Source of the DNA: Lathyrus oleraceus
Taxonomy: Eukaryota > Streptophyta > Magnoliopsida > Fabales > Fabaceae
Length of the DNA stretch: 64,000 nucleotides
Assembly: GCF_024323335.1 (NCBI RefSeq)
Contig: NC_066584.1
Span: 237,875,494-237,939,493, forward strand
Direction of reading: 5' to 3'
Positions 59,356 through 64,000 of this stretch are shown here, in pieces. Every line of letters starts with the position of its first letter. Within the stretch, counting starts at the first letter, position 1. The position numbers were made by a program, and so were the translations under genes. Under the pieces are notes generated by a model that did no database searches, was not told the DNA's origin, and saw only the letters and a program-made list of their open reading frames with translations.

Positions 59356-61432
59356 GTTAGAAGCTTTAAGAAAGATTTCGTCATACATTGCCGAGAACAA
59401 AATAAAGTCGGCCATAGAGGTTGAAGAAAACATGGCTATTGAGGCCTATGCGTTGAATAAAGGAGGGCATAGGGCTATTGGGCAAAAAACCCCAGACAAA
59501 CCAACTTTGGCCAAAGGGGACTTCGGCATACAGCGTCTGGATTGTATTTACGACAGTGAACCCTTAGGGTTCGAATAAGACCCAAAGGCACCAGAGAGAA
59601 TCCGACCAAAAGACCCCTTGGAAGAAGTCGACCTTGGCGAGAATGGCGAGAAAAGGCCAACATATATAAGCGCCAACATCGACAACAAACTAAAGTCCGA
59701 GGTAATATCCATACTTAAAGAATTTAGAGATTGTTTTGCTTGGGATTATAATGAAATGCCTGGTTTAAGTAGAGAGTTGGTCGAGTTAAAGTTGCCCATA
59801 AAAGCTGGAAGAAAGCCAGTGAAACAAACGCCCAGGCGTTTCGCCCCAGAGATCATGGCAAAGATAAAAATAGAAATAGAAAGACTCCTGAAAAGCAAGT
59901 TTATCCAAACTGCAAGGTATGTCGAATGGTTGGACAATATTGTGCCAGTCATAAAGAAAAATGGGTCTTTAAGAGTGTGCATTGATTTTAGAGATCTAAA
60001 TGCTGCCACCCCAAAAGATGAATATGCCATGCCCGTGGTTGAGATACTGGTCGATTCGGCCGCTGGTTTTGAATATTTAAGCATGTTAGATGGTTATGCT
60101 GGATATAACCAAATTTTTATTGCAGAACAAGATGTGCCGAAGACGGCGTTTCGATGTCCAGGAGCCTTAGGGACATATGAGTGGGTTGTCATGCCATTCG
60201 GTCTGAAAAATGCCGGAGCAACATACCAGAGGGTAATGAACTCAATGGTCCATGACTTCATTGAAGATTTCATGCAAGTCTATATTGATGACATTGTGAT
60301 AAAATCAAATGGACAACATACTCACGTCGACCATCTCCGAAAAGCCTTCCTGAGGATGAGGAAATGTGGATTAAAAATGAATCCATTAAAATGCGCTTTT
60401 TGTGTGCAGGCAGGCGACTTCCTTGGTTTTGTGGTGCACAAAAAGGGCATTGAAGTAAACCAAAGCAAAACAAAAGCCATTATGGACGTCAAGCCTCCGT
60501 CGACCAAAAAGGAGTTGCAATCCTTTTTGGGAAAAATAAATTTTCTTAGAAGATTCATATCAAATCTAAGTGGCAAAACAAAAGCGTTCTCCCCACTACT
60601 TCGACTGAAGAACAAAGAGTTGAAATGGCAAGATGCACACCAAGAGGCTTTCGACAAAATCAAAGAGTATTTGACTAAGCCTCCAGTATTGGCCCCTCAT
60701 GTTAGGCATAAGCCAATGAGACTGTATATTGCAGCCTCAGAATCGACTATAGGAAGTATGTTACTCCAAGAGGATGAAAATTGTGTCGAAAGAGCTGTGT
60801 ATTATCTTAGTCGAATGCTTAATGATCCTGAAACTAGGTATAGTGATATAGGAAAACTATGTCTATGGCTGTATTTCTCTTGTACGAAATTAAAGCAATA
60901 TATCAAGCCTGTTGATGTTTACGTATCTTCTCACTTTGATTTTATTAAACATATGCTATCTAAACCAATTTTGCATAGTCGAATTGGAAAATGGGCTTTA
61001 GCGTTAACAGAATACTCCCTGACATACGTACCCTTGAAAGCGATGAAAGGGCAGGTAGTAACAGACTTTCTGGTCGATCATTCAATGGTTGAAATGGCGC
61101 AAAACTACGCAGATTTAGCACCATGGAAGCTATACTTCGATGGATCAAGACATAAGCATGGAGCTGGGATAAGAGGAGTCATAATTTCTCCAGATGGAAT
61201 TCCAGCAGAGTTCAAATACAAAATCGAAGGGATATGCACCAATAATGAAGCAGAATACGAGTCATTGATCACCGGACTTGAACTTCTGCTGGAATTGGGG
61301 GCAAGGAATGTCGAAATTATGGGAGATTCGGAGTTAGTGATTAAACAAGCATCGAAAGAATATAGGTGTGTTAAAGAAAATCTGATCATATACTTCGTGG
61401 TCACCATCAGACTACTCAAAAGGTTTGAGTAA
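59343..61432 (+). pseudogene. Tat element reverse transcriptase, RNase H and second RNase H
   Basis: One frame has a single internal TAA at 59576-59578; from 59579 there are 617 open codons. Reverse transcriptase shows IVPVIKKNGSLRVCIDFRDL, MLDGYAGYNQI, MPFGLKNAGATYQ and the active site VYIDDIVIKS. The thumb and first RNase H follow (FLGFVVHKKGIEVN, LYIAASESTIGSML). The second, archaeal-like RNase H reads WKLYFDGSRHKHGAGIRG, NNEAEYESLI and GDSELVIKQ, with its D, E and D residues kept. It ends at TAA 61430-61432, after which the same frame continues into integrase. Confidence 0.92.
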
Positions 61433-62925
61433 GTCAATCTCCAACACATACCACGGGTAGAAAACCAAAGAGAAAACGATTTGGCGCAGGAGGCTTCAGG
61501 GTATAAAACGTCGAAAGACCAGGACGTAGAGATCCAAGTGAGAGAGAAAGTACGGGCGACAATGTTGTCACCGTCAGATCTGGCGATCGTGAAGTTGGGG
61601 GCAGTAGATAAAAATTATTTTGAAATTCTGGCTGTCAACGACGAGAAAAGAAGTGATTGGCGTAAACCGCTAGTTGATTACTTGCGTAATCCCGTGGGGT
61701 CGACAGATCGAAAAATAAAGTATAGGGCCCTTAACTACATCTTGATAAATGATGAATTATTCAAAAAGACAGTCGAAGGAGTGTTATTAAAATGCCTGGG
61801 AGAAAGTGAGGCATACGTGGCTGTGTCGAGCATACATAGCGGGGCGTGTGGGGCACATCAAGCAGGTTTGAAGATGAAGTGGCTCTTGATGCGGTCAGGA
61901 GTTTATTGGCCTTCAATGCTGAAAGATTGCATTGAATTTGCTAAAGGTTGTCAAGAATGCCAATTGCATGGGGGCATACAGCATGTGCCTGCAAGTGAGC
62001 TACACACAATTGTGAAACCTTGGCCATTTCGAGGATGGGCTTTGGACGTTATAGGAGAAATAAAGCTAGCCTCGTCGAAACAACAAAGGTATGTGTTAGT
62101 TGGTATCGACTATTTCACAAAATGGGTCGAAGCCGTAGCATTACCAAATGTGAACCAAGAAGCTGCGATAGACTTTGTCCAGAGTTACATCATTTGCAGA
62201 TTTGGCATCCTAGAAACTATCACAACCGACCAGGGGTCGGTTTTCACTGGTCAAAAAGTGCAAGAATTTGCAAGAGAAATGGGAGTCAAGTTACTGACAT
62301 CTATCCTCTATTACGCATAGGCGAATGGCCAAGTCGAAGCTGCTAATAAGGTGATCATTAGCCTAATAAAGAAACACATAGGAAAGAAGCCAAGAAATTG
62401 GCATAAGACGTTGGACCAAGCTTTGTGGGCATGTCTAACGTCACCAAAAGAAGCAACTGGAACAACCCCATTTCGATTGGCGTATGGGCATGACGCAGTA
62501 TTTCCAGTAGAAATTCAGGTCCAAGCAGTCAGAATCCAAAGGCAGTATGAAATACCTTCTGAAGATTACTGGAGTATGATGACAGACGAATTAGTCGACA
62601 TAGATGAAGAAAGAATGCTAGCATTAGACTCTCTACAAAGACAGAAAGAGAAAGTCGCCCGAGCCTATAATAAAAGGGTGAAAGGGAAAGTATTCACTGT
62701 CGGCGATCTGGTTTGGAGGGTAATTCTGCCTATGGACAGAAATGATAGAGTTTTAGGTAAGTGGTCCCCAAATTGGGAGGACCGTTTAAGGTGTTACAAG
62801 CCTTTTATAATAACGCCTACGAGGTTGAAGAGTTGGCACCAGACAGGCGGATTTTAAGAGTAAATGGAAAGTACTTGAAAAAATACAGGCCTCTCCTTCA
62901 AGAGGTCAAAATTTTGGCAGACTAA
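61433..62925 (+). pseudogene. Tat element integrase
   Basis: The frame continues from the reverse transcriptase with ENDLAQEAS. The zinc-binding region shows HSGACGAHQAG and CQECQLHG. The core has D in WALDVIGEI, D in TTDQGS and E in NGQVEAANK. TAG at 62318-62320 lies just before ANGQVEAA. A frame change near 62800 leads to the final VEELAPDRRILRVNGKYLKK and a stop at 62923-62925. The catalytic triad is kept but the frame is broken. Confidence 0.9.
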
Positions 62926-63092
62926 AATACGGGCGAGACTAAAGTTGGAGATAATTATGTTAGATACCAGCTGCAAAGGCATAGAAAATAAGTAGACAGT
63001 GCTAAAGGCAAGAAAGATAACATTAAATGTGGCAAGAAGCCATTGTTAAAACATTACAAAAAACAAAATCTTAGTACAATCAGTAAAATCAG
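62926..63092. other. Spacer between integrase and the antisense frame
   Basis: A 167-bp AT-rich stretch separating two convergent frames; no other feature. Confidence 0.5.
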
Positions 63093-64000
63093 TTAAATCT
63101 GGCCGAACTTGGATTGGAAGGATTTTAGTTCGAAATTATAGTGCAAAGACGTAGGCTCCAGGGTGTCGGCATAAGCTTTAAGCTCCTCAAGCTTCCCTTC
63201 GACGGCCATAAGTTCTTCACCGACCGCTAAGGCATCATGGCTAGTTTGTTCGATAGTGGCCTGAGCAGGTTGTAGCACTTCGTCGACGAAACAGGGCTCC
63301 TCCTTAATAATTGAGTCCAACTCATTTTTCAAGGTGGCAATTTGACGTCGAAGGGCATCGATTTGTTGACGTAGCTCAGTGGCCCTGGCTTGTTTGGAGG
63401 TCAATTCCTTCTGCCGCTCCTCCATATCCCTCAACATACTGGTAACTTCTGCGTCGGCATGCATTACCAACTCCCATTTCTCCTTCACAGAGGCCTCAGT
63501 ATCAGCAATTTGGCGCTCAGTGTCCTGAACGCTGTCAATATGGCGCAACATAGGCACCAAGATTTGTTCTAGAGCCGTCATTGCACGTCTGGCGTAATCA
63601 GAGAGTTGGAGATCCTTTAGCTGGGCAAGTGCGCTCAAGATCTCTGGACCGACAGCAGGTTCATGCATGAGCACGAAAGGAAGGTCAGAGTTCAAGGCGT
63701 GCATGCGGATTTTGTCCATAAGAGCCTTAGTTTTTGTCGCCTCAGGGCCTATTTTGCCAGAAGAGAATTGCTCAGAGTCTGAAGAAACATCACGTGATTT
63801 CACCAGATTGCAGAGTCTGGAAATTGCTTCTAAAGCAGAAGGCTTGATCGCCAGCCCCGGGAAGGTTGAAGGAGAAGCTGCTGACGGAGAAGTAACCTGA
63901 GGAGAAGCAGTCGACAATGGAGTAGCCTGGGAGGACTGTTGTTTGTTGGTGTCGACACCGACTGGCTCCCGTGGATCCTGCAAGGAAGCTGAAGAGAGAC
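63093..64000 (-). CDS. Antisense 3' reading frame of the Tat element, coiled-coil protein (partial)
   Basis: A frame of at least 302 codons on the - strand ends at 63093 and is open to the right edge, so its start is outside. No stop interrupts it although the sense genes are broken. The visible part has a Ser/Thr/Pro-rich stretch, then ALMDKIRMHALNSDLPFVLM and a long, charged coiled coil (about residues 150-230 of the visible part, with RQQIDALRRQIATLKNELDS). It ends KSFQSKFGQI. Antisense frames in the 3' region are known from Tat elements, some with PMD-like domains; any such domain would lie beyond the edge. Function is unknown. Confidence 0.75.
   Translation of the reverse strand, partial: LSSASLQDPREPVGVDTNKQQSSQATPLSTASPQVTSPSAASPSTFPGLAIKPSALEAISRLCNLVKSRDVSSDSEQFSSGKIGPEATKTKALMDKIRMHALNSDLPFVLMHEPAVGPEILSALAQLKDLQLSDYARRAMTALEQILVPMLRHIDSVQDTERQIADTEASVKEKWELVMHADAEVTSMLRDMEERQKELTSKQARATELRQQIDALRRQIATLKNELDSIIKEEPCFVDEVLQPAQATIEQTSHDALAVGEELMAVEGKLEELKAYADTLEPTSLHYNFELKSFQSKFGQI

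Larger units (their letters stand above)
55002..64000 (+). mobile_element. Tat-lineage Ty3/gypsy retrotransposon, cut by window edge
   Basis: On the + strand the order is LTR, primer site, gag, protease, reverse transcriptase, RNase H, second RNase H, integrase, then an antisense frame. The second RNase H is a hallmark of the Tat lineage. The element is rich in GTCGAC. Gag, protease and pol carry frameshifts and stops, so it is defective. The 3' LTR and target duplication are outside the window. Confidence 0.9.

Overview
The window is plant nuclear DNA, almost certainly from a large-genome papilionoid legume; the tribe Fabeae (pea, vetch, lentil, Lathyrus) is my inference from its long Ogre-like LTRs beside Athila- and SIRE-type elements. 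It contains one intact cellular gene, one captured gene exon, and otherwise layers of LTR retrotransposons, many inserted into one another. No bacterial-type operon, CRISPR array, rRNA or tRNA gene was seen.

From 1 to 32,197 there is a four-deep nest. The outermost layer is an Athila-type Ty3/gypsy element (Athila-A, + strand, 22,162-32,197), truncated at its 5' side. An Ogre-like LTR with its polypurine tract (LTR 3,616-4,012 plus 19,946-22,161; internal sequence 1,384-3,615) abuts it. Inside that LTR lies a second Athila-type element (Athila-B, - strand, 4,013-19,945, target duplication GTTGG). Inside the gag-protease region of Athila-B lies a SIRE/Maximus-like Ty1/copia element (- strand, 7,173-16,557, target duplication CCTGG). 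LTR divergences counted by eye agree with this order. A second Ogre-like LTR in the opposite orientation occupies 1-1,383.

From 32,198 to about 35,900 is the 3' end of what appears to be a Tat-lineage element with an antisense plant-mobile-domain (PMD) reading frame, a polypurine tract and an LTR. The cellular gene SDP6, for mitochondrial FAD-dependent glycerol-3-phosphate dehydrogenase, lies at 36,730-40,548 on the - strand in six exons with intact GT-AG junctions. Upstream of it are a Ty1/copia fragment, an L1-type LINE fragment, very AT-rich sequence, and a single exon like translocon-associated protein beta (45,137-45,264).

From 46,000 to 55,001 are antisense remains of Ogre/Tat-type elements: a gag fragment, a leader of 170-190 bp tandem repeats, a primer-binding site, and two collinear LTR copies. 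From 55,002 to the right edge is a Tat-lineage Ty3/gypsy element (+ strand) with LTR, gag, protease, reverse transcriptase, two RNase H domains and integrase. It is broken by stops and frameshifts, yet its antisense 3' reading frame is open to the window edge.

The retroelement genes serve only their own replication, and every pol reading frame here carries at least one disabling lesion. The most unusual signals are sets of four short inverted repeats in Athila LTR U3 regions, a second copy of that module between two homologous extra reading frames inside Athila-A, and antisense reading frames at the 3' ends of Tat elements.
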